64,000 bases of DNA from Trochalopteron elliotii (lineage: Eukaryota > Chordata > Aves > Passeriformes > Leiothrichidae): positions 2,761,406 through 2,825,405 of the forward strand of contig JANPWX010000619.1 of NCBI GenBank assembly GCA_024734555.1, read 5' to 3'. Positions within the stretch are counted from its first letter, which is position 1. The number at the start of each line of letters is the position of its first letter. The notes beneath the pieces are model-generated. The model was not told the DNA's origin, ran no database searches, and worked only from the letters and a program-made list of their open reading frames with translations. Below, piece after piece: positions 35,712 to 48,100 of this stretch. Position numbers and translations under genes: made by a program.

Positions 35712-36704
35712 TTGTCTTGTCGGAACAGCTTTAAAGGTTCTTCATGGGCTTTTAGTTAAGGCAAAGCACCAGCCCTGGGAACAGCGGAGCAATGACTGTG
35801 GCTGTGCATCCAGTCCTGGCTGGGATGCAGTTATGGGGCTTGGGCAGGACTCAGACACTTCAGTTCAAAGCTGTGACGTTGAGAGCTGCCCCTTAATGAT
35901 TGTCTGACCCTGGCCTGAAGTCTGTGAGTGCCACACTGCTGTGTGGTGAAGGACTTCAGCTGCTGAGTGTCCAGTGTTTCAGTCCCCATGCAGACCCATG
36001 GTTCTGGCATCCTCAGCCCATTATCCTACAGGGCCTGGCTGGAGTGGGCTTGGTATACTGGTGTTGTCCTTGGAAACAGCCTCTGCTCATTTCTTTAGCA
36101 GGTTGGTGGTTATTTCACTGAGGACCTGGGTTCCATCCCTTCCTCCCAATGTATCTTACAAGCACCTAGGCCAGTAAGCTGCTCATCACACACCTTTGGC
36201 AAGGTGCTGCTTCATGTAGACTCTTCAAAATTTCTTTTGTTGTAGAAAAAGGAGCAACTGGGGAAAGATTCCTGCAGAAGAGGTGTTTCAGCTCCAGTCC
36301 CTGGACACAGCTACTCAGTGGCTATTTCATGGGAAAGATAAGCTCTCATTGGAGCATGGCCTGAAGCCCCTGGAGGTTTTGCTCTCCAGGTGAGCACTCC
36401 CATTCCTTCACCATCTTTCACAATCTCCTGAAGATGCTGATGGCTTGCAAGAGTTCAAAAGTGAATGAATGGAAAGGCCAATCTATAAAATCTATTAAAT
36501 AAAATTATACCACTCAGAAATTGCCTGAACCAAAGAGGGCTGTTGAGAGAATATTTAGAGACAGTACCACTTTATGCTTTCCTGTTCCTACGTTTTTCTC
36601 CAGGCACCTGTCTTTGGACATTGTAGGAGACAAAATGCAAGATTAGATCGACTTTCAGCAAGCAAGCAGGATATTTTTATAAAAATATATCTATAAAATA
36701 AGAA

Positions 36705-36732
36705 ACATGAAATATAAAATATAAAATATAAG
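36705..36732 (+). repeat. AT-rich (AAATAT)n repeat
   Basis: Several imperfect AAATAT/AAATATA units in a row, entirely A/T. Confidence 0.8.
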
Positions 36733-38819
36733 ATGCATGTGTATTTACAAAGCTACACAGGCCCTTTCTGTACTGTCTTCTTGGTGGCATTTTACAAAAT
36801 CCCAAATGTTTTTGTGAATGAATCTTGGGTGGTGATTCTAGCTCTATGAGAAAGTTTAAAATTAACCAATAATAAAGTAATGCAAATGAGAGCAACATTA
36901 AGGTTGCAAGGTTAAGCACATAGAAGGAAGAAAATGCCAAAATAAAGGGACTTGTAATCTTAGGATTGTAATTTTTTGAAAATTCCCCATCTGATGTCCT
37001 GCTGTGTGTACTAGGAGATAGACTTGCTTTACACAGTAATATTCTATTTCTAATGTAGGCTCCCTCCCTGGTTTACATCACACTGTGGAGAGTGACTAAC
37101 ATTGGATAAGAGTACAGAGGGAAGGAGAGAGCAGCCTGCAGAGTCCTACCTCCTCCTCCTCCCACCTGCAGAAGCTCATGGGCAGAGAGAAGAGCAGCTG
37201 GTGAACGGTGATGATGGTCACCAAGTGCAGTGAGGTGGTCATCCAGTTCCCCTGAGAGTGTGCCAGTGCAATGTTGGATGTCTTCAGTGAAATCACATTT
37301 TTCAACAGTGGGTTTAGATGGCTGCTCATTCTGGATGCTGACTGAGGTCACCTGGTGCTTTGCTGTAGAAATGTTTGTCCCACCTTACCTCTGGTCAGCT
37401 AAAGCTGTGCATGTCTGACAGCTCCACTTATTACTAGTGAAATTTCTATGCCAGGGCCTAGTTCTAATTTTCTTTTTCACTGAAAGCAGGATTAGCTCAT
37501 AGTATACATAAGTACATACTTTGAAGAATATATCTTTCTGCTTAAGGCAGTGTCTATGCAGACATTTATAGTTAAATGCTTTACTGCAAAAATAACATAA
37601 GAGCAAGTGTTTTGATGACAAAAGCATTGATAACCAGAAAGTTATCTAATGCTTTACATGCAAGTACATGTAAAGGGTGAAAACTGAATGTTATGATATA
37701 ATAACTTTTCCATTGTAATCAGATATGCATATACAGGTAGCTTTCATGCTCGCAACCTGATAAACATGAGCAGACAGCAACTGATACAAAGATGGTCTGT
37801 CCTCTAACAAATGAGCACTATTTGTGGGTGTGTAATACTGCAATGATGAGCAGTCATGTGTAATCCCTCTGCCCAGGACCTCCTCAATCTGCTGGGCAGA
37901 TGTTCTGGCAGATTTTGGCACTTGAAAGTGGAATCTACTCTTCCTTAACCCCCAAATTTTCATGAGCCATAATGTTTTTTTCTTCCTGTTACCTCTCATA
38001 ATTTTTTCAGTTGTTTGTTTGACTCTGGTAACACTTCACTTACCTTAGTGGTTGCCTTTCTGCCTCAAATGTAACTTTTTATTAATTGATCACATTTGTC
38101 AGCATTTCCCTTCTCTGTCTCTTCTGCTCAGGTAGTTATTTCCTCACTAGTGGCACTGTTGTTCTTTGGGGTGATTCAGGGCTTAGGGCTGTGTTAGGAA
38201 TGCCAAATGTCACTATGTCTGTACAGAATTCTTGGCCTGCAGCAAAACTTAGAGTTTCCCTAGGGACATTGATGATGTGGAAAAAATACAAGGAGACTGA
38301 GGGTGGGTTTGTCATGCTTGGTCTGGGTCTTTCAAGGGCCACAGAGAAACCAAAAAAAGCTGTCCAAAATGTCTCACTTAGGCTATGGTGAGTTGCCCCT
38401 GAAAGTTATTGTCACATGAAAGGTGCCTTTTTCCTGAAAAAAACTCCAAACAACAAAAAACTCACTGTTTTCATAATCTATTGAAGGATGACTAAGAACT
38501 AAAGAAAAGACTGTATTTTTCTAACGTGTTGTTGTGGTTGTGCCTTGCCTGAGAACACCGGTCTATGAAAAAAATATACCTTCAACTCAGCCTGAAGATT
38601 GCCTCCCAATGGTTAATGAAGAGATCACTTTCCTCCGAGATCAAGTTAAAATGTAATTAAGGTTATGTCACTTTGGAGGAGTTCACTGATGACATGATGG
38701 GTAAGGGGAGGTAAGGCTGTGGAGATGAAATGTGCTGGAAATTAGCATGAGGTATTAGGTACTCACATCAATCTTTAGTGTGTCCTGGCAGTTTGTCATG
38801 AGAGAGTCTCTTGAATGAG

Positions 38820-38870
38820 GTGATGCTTTTGACTTTTGACTGTGATGCTTTTGTATCACGTTGTGATACA
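38820..38870 (+). repeat. Small composite repeat (direct and inverted)
   Basis: GTGATGCTTTT occurs at 38820-38830 and 38842-38852. Next to it TGTATCAC (38852-38859) and GTGATACA (38863-38870) form inverted 8-bp arms with a 3-bp spacer. Confidence 0.6.
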
Positions 38871-41689
38871 GAATGTGAAAATGTGTGATGAACAGGAAGG
38901 CAGAAGAATTTTCAGATGAAGAATTTTCTAGAGTATTTGGTTTAAACTTAATATAAACAGATTATTTGGGGCAGGGGGAAGTATGGCTAAATAACTATTG
39001 CCATCCTTTATCTGTGTGGAAGCATGAGATAACTTCTCCTTGAAGTGAGAAGAGAAATATCTAAAGTAACAGCTTCTAAAGTATAATCTGGTCAGATTTT
39101 GTTACTTCCCATTATGTCTAGAGGTTCGAATAGAGACTGCATCAAATAAAGCAGTCTTTCACTCTTCATTTTTCTGTCCATTTTTATAATTAGAATTGGA
39201 AACTGTCATTTAGCAGCAAATTTAAAATAAAAAAGAACGTAACTTTCACAAAGTCCTCAAAAAAACCAAAAAATCCTATAGGTGTTGACACATCCTATCA
39301 TCAGGTTTAGAAGGTAAGTACCAGAAAAACAATTGTCATCTGGTGTGAATTAACATACAGTGAGTTTGCTCAGAACTGAAGAAGGTGACAGATATAACAT
39401 ATGCATTAATAAAAGTCCAAATGGAAGGTATAGCCATAATTAGAAATGGTACTTGAAGAAATGCTATTGATTCCAGGAACTGAATTTAATTTAATGGCTT
39501 TTACTGTAATTAACACAATTGTTTGTATCAGCATAGATCTCTTAATATTATTATCTAAGTTGACAAATTATAAAATTAAATGTTCATTTAAGATGTAATT
39601 CAAAAATTTTAAAGGTTTTCTTGAGTCAATGGATTTCAGTTAATTTCTTTAAAGCTAAAGGACCTGATTTTTTTTTTATTCTGCCAGTTTTCAGCGATTG
39701 AAGCTACTCCTGATTTATATCAATGCTGCAATGAAAGCAACATATACAAAGGAAACATTCACAGGTTCTGATGAGTTCTTCACAGTCCTTATTGCATATA
39801 CTTTGCAGGCTTGAAAGGTATTTTCTTTGTAGCATTACATTTTAATGGTACTGAATGTAACATGCACATATAATAACAATAATTCACTTTTCTTGTGTTT
39901 GCCCATTTACCTTGTCATATATCTGCTAGATGCAGGGTCTGGTTCTCTTCTCTTTTACACCTGTTTCACCCAAGGGCTGTTTGTTTTGATGCAGTTACTC
40001 CTGATTTAGGCCTGTGTATATGAATGTTATCCGCGAGAGGTAAATTAATGCTTTTAATCAAGACCACTCTTCTGCCTACCCATCAACATCAAAGCCTAGA
40101 CATGCTATTAGTTATTGAGAAAGGAAACACAGTGTGAGTAAGCAGCCCTCAGCTATCTTTGGATCCCCATTACCAGAATTTTAGCACCATTACCTCAAAA
40201 CCATGAATACTTTTATCCTCACAGTCACTTGGAAAGGCTATATATCCACATTTTACAGACCAAAGCTACAAAAGGAAGCAGAATTTGGACAGAAATAAGG
40301 TGCCTAAATCCCAATGTAACCCTTAAAACCATTTTAAGCTGCTGCTACCCAAAGTCTCCCTACTTTGAAGGTGACTCTGTTGTGGATCTCACATACCTGA
40401 AGATTTTTTTTGACCATACCTTGAAGGACCCTGATCTTGTCAGGTCACACAGCATCTACCTGTTCTAAGCTTTGCTCTGTCTGAAAGATGGCCTCAGCAG
40501 GACTCTCTCCACAGGACGGTGTATCTGCCACCATGTACTTAGAGTCTGCTGGAATCCTCAAGACATATTTCACATTTAACACCACTGGAGTAACTTTTTT
40601 TTCCTTTCTCTTTAGCCAGATACAGAAAGCTCTGACAGCTTTATCATTTGTCTTGTATTTGGTAATTGAATGAATAGATCAGTCATGCAGGATGTAGGTG
40701 AGACAGGAGGACTTGAGAGGATTCAGATCTGTCTATGTATGCTTTCAGTTAAGTGCCCATGCCAAGAGCTAAAAAGTAGGACTTCCCAATTTACTAAGAT
40801 CCACTAATTTCATTGAAGCCTGGTGAAGATGCAGTGTATCACCTCTGTTTCCACATGCCATCCACTTTGGTGGAACCAGGCCACCCCGCTGAGCTTGTTT
40901 CCTCAGAAATGGGTAAGAATTATGGGGCTTCATGCTAGATTCCTTGTACTCTGGGTAGAATATTCCTGCAGGCAGCCAAGCTATAGGGTAGTGTAGAATG
41001 CAGTACAGAACAACTGTTGAATGAAGTCGTATGAGTCAGTCTTGGAGCAGGGACTGGAACAGCTGGTTAGGTTTTCCTCTGGTTGTCTTAGACACCAGGC
41101 AACAAAGTTGATCACTTTCTTCCCCCTTCCCTGTATTTTAATAATTCAAGGACAGTGACTGCATCCCTACAGAAGGATTGGAGAGTTCCCCAATACAACT
41201 AACTCTCATCAGATGGTGAAGGACACTTAGAAAGGGGATGGGTGGATGGTCCTTGGACAGTTAAAAGTATTTGATCTGGTTTTCTGTGTCTTGGGTGCAT
41301 GTGATAAACTGTTGTATGAGGATGTAAAATATGGTGTAATACATTACAGAAACTCATAATCCCATTTTTGTTTTCCCAAACACATGGCTAACAAGGCTAC
41401 CTTAGGAAGAAGGTGTAGGCCTCTGCATGACAAGTGAGCAGTAGCACTTATGTGCAATGCTGCACCAGAATGCCCACGTCCTAAGGAAGACAGGAGATTA
41501 CCACGGAGCAGCCGTAACAATGTTCATTGGCTCGTTGGCCCCCTGAGGTGTTTCCCTGCTCCCTGTCACAGCAGCTGTGAGCCCAGAGCGAATGGTCCTT
41601 GGCTCTGCAGGTGATGCTGGGTGCTCAGGCGTTGGCTGTGGCACCTGCCAGGGGAGCCTGGTGCCTGTGATCCGGGGGCTGCAGCGAGC

Positions 41690-41983
41690 AGCCAGCACAG
41701 TGGTGGCACCAGCAGTTCCCGGGTGCCCCGGGATTAATTAAGAAGCACATTCAAAAGGCGTTTCGGCACGGCAAGACAGAGATCGTGTACATCTAGCTGG
41801 GATGGCAGGGCGGGCCCACCCGCCGGGTCTGCCGCGCGCTCCAGCGCTCTGGTCAACTCCTCACCTCTGGAGGGGAAATAGCCAGGGCGGTGGGACCCGC
41901 GCCGCCGGCCTTGGCGGGGAGGCGAGAGGAGCTCGGGGAAGGGCGGCGGGGCAGGGCGGGGCGGGACCGGGGCGGTGGGGCCG

Positions 41984-42016
<33 letters not shown>

Positions 42017-42180
42017 TCCATGCCGGGATCGGGGCCGATGCCGGGTCCGAGTCCGGGGCGGGGCGGCGGCGCAGCCCGCGGCTGCCCTGAGGAGCTGTCC
42101 CGGCCCGCGGTGCTGAAACCTCATCCCGGGCCGGCCTCGCCCTGCTCAGCACGGCTGCCCAGCAGGGACCAGCGAGTACT
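41690..42180. promoter_or_regulatory. CpG island with G-rich block
   Basis: CpG density rises sharply here. A G-rich block at 41941-41980 has many GGGCGG and GGGGCGGG units, which are Sp1-like and could form a G-quadruplex. A CATGCC hexamer array follows. Several frames on both strands stay open only because of composition. This is a candidate promoter or enhancer of unknown target. Confidence 0.45.
41983..42024 (+). repeat. CATGCC hexamer microsatellite, 7 units
   Basis: There are seven consecutive six-base units, five of them exactly CATGCC, one GATGCC and one CATGTC. The period is a multiple of three, so all frames stay open and encode dipeptide runs (Met-Pro, His-Ala or Cys-Pro on the plus strand). 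Confidence 0.95.
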
Positions 42181-42199
42181 CAGGACATGATGAACAAGG

Positions 42200-45100
42200 G
42201 CCAAATAATTTTTTGAAATACACGGTCACACGTGTAGACGGCAGTTCCTCTTTATTTCCCGGCTGATTATTGCTGTAATTGCTTTGCTATTTATCTGTGA
42301 AGCATCCTGTTCCATATTGAGGATAACATTAGGAATAGTTGTGAAGAACTGTAATTAGTTAAACCCTAAACTTTGAATTTACATCCAGACTGAGCAGTGA
42401 AATGCTCTGAGACAATTATACATGCTAGGCTGCTGCCCTGAACAGTATTCCTTATCAATGACAACAGGGCAACAGTAGAAGAGAAAATATGAGAAAAAAT
42501 TGATAAGCAATTCAGCTATAGAATTATTTTAAGAAAATAGCTAGAAAAGTGCACGTTTTTCAAAACAAACATCGTGGTCCAATACTGTTGCAATGTGAAT
42601 TAATGAAAAATTATCAATAGTTTAAGAGAAAGCTGAAAGAGAAATAATTCTCTAAGTGTAAAAACTAAAAGATAAACCCTAGCTTTACTTCTGCACATGT
42701 GATTTTTCAGAGAAGTAATGAATAAAATTATAATTATTAATAATAAAGAGAATAACAAGTTTCTATTCATGCCTATAAGCATATCTCCCTTAATCAGATA
42801 ATGGCTAATAAAAGCATTCAGAAAGTAGTTAAGAGATATGTATTTTTTAAACCAAGTGGCTAAGAAATATAGTCTTACTGTACCTCAGTAATTGTTAAAG
42901 GAAGGACCCATTATCATAATTATGTTTCTGGAACAAACATTATTTCAATGTGATAAAGGATGACATGACACTAAAGGTAAAGCCACAGCAGATGTTACAT
43001 GAGTAAAAAGACAATATGCCCGCATTCTGGTAATTTCTCCCCCCCCAGACATGTTCTCATTAATCTGTGATTAATAGGATTTGAGTATAGTAGATGATGT
43101 TGATCTATTGTCTGTCTTTGTCCCACACCATAGAGAGAGCAATTTGTCAGCTCAGCTTTTGTGTGACTATTTAATAGCAAAGAGGGGGAGAGAAAAGACG
43201 CTAATCTTCTAATTGGCATCTATAGAGAAAGGTCTAAGAAGACTGCCTGCCTGGAAATAGCTTGTGTGCAATTCCTATGCCTGCGAGGCTGAGGCAGACA
43301 GACACCAGCCCGGGTACCCATGGAAAAGGAACAGTGTGTCCCTGTCACACAATGAGCCTCTGGCCAGAGGGACACTGGAGAGCAAGGTGCACTGCACAAC
43401 AAGGTGCAATTGCTGACTCTTCCGAGTCTGTTGTGGTGCAGCCTGTTATGTCAAGGGAGCACTTCTTGACTGGTGTGACTTTAATAAAGACAGAAAACTG
43501 CCTCCTTCCTGGAGCAGAAAGCAGAATGAGGCAGGGGAAAAACAGGGGCAGTGATGAAGACCAGAATAGTCCTCTCACCAGCAAAATTGGAATCAATGGA
43601 GAGAACATAAAGTGCCCAAACATCTTTCCAAAGATGTCAGGTGAACAATGGCTTTGTGCTAATATAGTGCCACTTCTAACTTAGCTGTCCTCCTCAGGTG
43701 CTAAGGTTACCTAATGAAATTACTGTCTTCAAAGACAAATAATTTCACAATTAAGTCACTGCTCCCAATTCAGCAAAACATGGAAGCTACTGCTTAAAAC
43801 TAGGCATGAGGAGAAGTGCTTTGCCTTTCCCCCATGCTCAAGTATCTATTTTATGCCCTTCAAAGGTCAGAATGAAGACCTGGGGTTTGGGTGCAGTTGA
43901 GGACTGGATCCCTCTGGCACATCTACATTGCAGCAAAATGCAGCTTTATTTTGTGAAATGATTTCCTAAGTGGTGAACATAGACAAAGAGTTTCTTGTTC
44001 AGTTTTACCACTTGAGCCATTCTGATGGTACAACATTTAGGATAATGCAGTAGCTCTCTAAAAATATTATTTTTTGAGACCTAGGTAATTTTTTTTCACA
44101 AGACCAATTTAATGCACATTTCTTTTAGTAGTTTTGTCACTCCAGTGGGTGATTCCAGTGAATTGCATCATGAAGGGTGGGATTACCTTAAATCAGCTTT
44201 ATCACTTGGAAATTATTCTGTGGACCTGCACATAACATTGTTTCTACCTGTGTAACTCTTCAATGGATAGAAATAGCATAACATATAGCATGACTCTTTT
44301 TTAAATGCTAAAGCATATCATCAGGATTTAATGGAAACTGATGAAGGATAAAGATTGGATAAAGAGATATTTTGCTAAAGGAAAAATAAAACCATGGATA
44401 GAATTGAATCTGATTTAAAATGGGGAGGAGTGAAGGGAAAGCAGTTGACAAAACTGAGGTTAAAAAAAAAAAAGGCTCTCAAAACTGCTCAAGTTAACAA
44501 TATTTACTGCCACATTTCACAAACAATCACATCTGTATTCAAAGCCACCAGAAGCCACTGTTCAGGTGTATGAACAGCACTTTGGCAGACGTGGTGCTGG
44601 CTGGCCTCTGCAGTGGAAACTGCTGAGACTTGGAGATCAGATGTGAGTCTGGGCAGGGACAAAGCAAGTGGGCAATTTGTACCATCTTGTATATGAATTT
44701 GCAAACCCAGAGCATTTCCCTGCTACTTGGTGGTGTTACATGACATGCTGAGCACAGTTATCACCAAACACAGAGTGTAGCCCTTTTTCTGCCTTTGGGG
44801 GTGAGCACTGACATTTGTCCCCATTTCAGGCATGGCAGAGAGCATGCATGCTCTCTGTGGAAACACCCAAAACTTTCACTGTGGAAAGAACTCCCTCAGT
44901 GGAGATGCTGGGGCTGTCCTGGATCTATTAATCTCATACTGGGGAGTACAGTGCCAAATCTGCCTGAGCCAGGGCCATGTGAATGAGCTGAAGTGCAGTA
45001 GTACAGCCATATCAGCACAAGTCTATGCTCTAACTTGTGTGTCTTCCAGGGAGAGGGAAATGTCCATTTTGCTGCTGAACATGAACACAATTCCAGCCTG

Positions 45101-48100
45101 TCATGCAATGTAGATACAAGGTCTGAAGTTTGGGATCTCTCTGCCCTTGTGCTCTGGTCTGGGTGAACCCTGATGGGACACTTGCTCTTTTTAACTACTT
45201 TGATCAAGCAAGAGGGGATTTCATCATTCAAACCTGGAAGGTCATGGGGCATGCCAAGACATATCCTGGACTAGCCAGTTGACTCCACCACCCTCCTCCA
45301 TCCCCTTCCCAGAGGAGAGAGGGGTCCTGCAGCCTGGAGGGGTTCTACCCTTGGAGGGGACAAGCAGTCTGTTTCCATAGAAGTTTTCATACGTTTCCCT
45401 ATAGTGGTCACTGGAAGAAGAGGGGCAGAATGCACCCACCTTAACTCCAGCTTCTGCCACCATTTGAAGATTTTCTTGGTGTCAGGACGTAGTGCCATGA
45501 AAGAGTCCTCCAAGGCTGCACACAACTCTCTCTCTGTGCCGCCATTGTGCAGGGACAGAGAAAGCACAGGTAGCAAAAAGAATAATATCTGTTAGGCACA
45601 CATTCCTTTTTAGAGATTAGGGTGCTTTTTCCCACTCACGAAATAATGAAAAATATTCTAACTCCTGGGAGTTTCAGTCTAAATCAATACACTTAAGGTA
45701 AGGTCAAACCTTATGTAATACTTATGTATATGTTGTGGCCAGGTTCAAATACTGCAAGCTTCAGTTCTTCCTTAAAAATGAGGTTAATTTTTATTTTCTA
45801 AGGGCTCAGAGCTGTGAGTTTGGGAAGGTTGTTAACCTTGTAAGCAAATAAGTAAGCAAAATGCCCCCAAAAGCTTACTCTGAGTAGACGTGCAGGTGTT
45901 GGAAGGCTTCAGGTGACTGTCTGTGATCTGGGCTTCATCTGACAAAGCCCTCTGCATCAGGGCATGAATTTATTGCATCTGTCCATCACCACAGCTCATT
46001 ACATGGGACATCAACTGTCACATATTTTCCAACATATTAATCTCTATCTAGGACACGAAGTTGTTGTGAGTGCTATTTGTTATTGGATATTTCATGCTCT
46101 CAGTCTCTTCAAAAAGCTGCTTAGTTAAGAAAGATCAAAATGCAGAGTGACATTTCTCTTTAAAAAAACATTATTACAGAGACTCTTAGACTGTTAAAAT
46201 GCAGGAACACTATGATAGTAACAAGTGTTATAAAATGTTATCTTAAAGCATGACCTGCTTCCAGCTCATCACCTAATATCACTGTGCTTAGAGGGGGAAA
46301 AAGGCTGTATTTGGAACAGTTATCTCCTGGGCAGGCAATAGCATCTGGTGATATTAAAATGTCATCAAATGAAAATATATGCAACAGCGTCCACCTCATT
46401 TGAATATGAAATGCAAAGACACTCCAAGGCAGACAACTGCTTGTTTAGAGTGATATCTGAATACAAAGGCTGGATCATCAATAATAGATAAAGGGTTTTT
46501 TGCTTGTTGTAAATTAGAGATAGGATGGGTATTGTAGTTTTGTTTTTTAATTATTAATCACATTAGCAAGGCTGGCTTTTACAAAACAGCAGGCAGAGTA
46601 AAAATGTAAAATACGAAGTGAGAAGAATTAATTTTATAATCTGACACTAGAATAAAGCATCCAAGCCTTCTATCAACTACACTGAAAATTAGATAGTAAC
46701 ATTCTGGTAGTTCTGTCAAAGTCAAATACAGAAGCAATTGTTAAGTGTTGATAGGCAGTGGATAGAAGGTGTAATCCACTGGGAAGGTTTTGATCCAAAA
46801 TGAAACAGTTTTCTACCCCTGCTAGTCAGGCAGAAATCTAATTACTCTCTTTTGATCTCTATGGAGAGGTAAACCAAGGAGTTATAGGTTATGGACAGTT
46901 TTATTGATTTTTATCTCAGAAATCAACAAGTGCAGGCTTTACACTTTACACATACTTGCTTAGTTGGTGATAGGATCAAATATTTCAAACTGGCTTTCCC
47001 TGCTACCAAGTCAATAAGCCTTTTAGTTGTTTTGTTCAAGTTGCACTGTGGATGTTAATATTACAGAACTTCTTTGCACTTAAATGCTTAGGGGGAAAAG
47101 ATTGCCAGGTTTATACTTGAACATTTTAAACAAAAATCTAAGCAATTTTTTCCCATCTGCTAATTTCTCTCTTGTAGGACTGATTGTTATATTATGGCTG
47201 TAACTGGACAAGCAGCTGTATTTTTGACAAGGTAGAAAAAGACAACTGCAATTCAGCTGGTAACAGCAGCTAAAACAATTTCTGGAGTGCTTACAAGACA
47301 CTTACAAGGTAGACCTGAAGTACAAAGGAGGAGAAGGCTTTCTGTTTCTGGAATTTCCAATGTACCATTTAGAAATAAGAGGCAAACTTCACTGCTTGTA
47401 TTCTAGCACTGAAATATACCTTGGCCCTTTGTCTTGTCTCTATGAGTGCAAACATTTCCACAAATGCCCACTCTCATCGACTATTTATGGAAATATTTAA
47501 TCTTAAAAAAACACTAGCCCTTTTCCTCCAAGCTACTTCCTGTAAATCCTAGCAATTTTGCAGGATGAGTTAAGACATGGGCTGAAATGATGGAAAGAAT
47601 GCCTTGCTTTTCATGAAGACCTGTAATGGACCTTTTTGATGAAGTGTAAATGTGTGTGAAAGATTTCACAGGTAGTCATACCTAAAACCTTGGCATGCAA
47701 TCATATCTTCAATCCAGCAAACAGGAGTTGTGCTATCAAGATAAAAGATGTCAAGATTTTGTGCCATCTTTTCAGAGGTATAATTATTTGGGGTCTGTTG
47801 TTAATTATATATATTCATGCAATCTAATCAGTCTTCAAGAATGTGCATCAAGTCAGGGTCTGCTTGTTCATATACATAAAAAAGCCAGTTACTCTCACTT
47901 AACTCCAGTGTCAGAGCCACAGGCACAGACACAGAGCCTGGGATGAGTGTATCTTCATGATTATTTTGATAGCTTCTCTTCTTCGTGTCCTGGGAGATAA
48001 GGCTTTTTCTCCCAGAGCTGCACTTCTTCCTGAATGACTGACAACCCCTTTAGAGGAGATCAACCCCTTTTTGTGCCCTTTCACTCACTCGGAGGTTATC

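Larger units (their letters stand above)
34731..41689. other. AT-rich intergenic DNA
   Basis: No gene is seen. The interval is AT-rich with several TAATTA/TTAAT-rich stretches (for example 35590-35720 and 39340-39660) that have the look of conserved non-coding elements. That is an impression and needs alignment. Confidence 0.5.

Noticed and set aside
41734..42152. Open frames on both strands around the CATGCC array, including Met-Gly and Trp-Ala dipeptide runs
   Set aside because: The hexamer has a period divisible by three and the island is GC-rich, so several frames stay open at once. The start in one case is not ATG, and nothing resembles a protein family.
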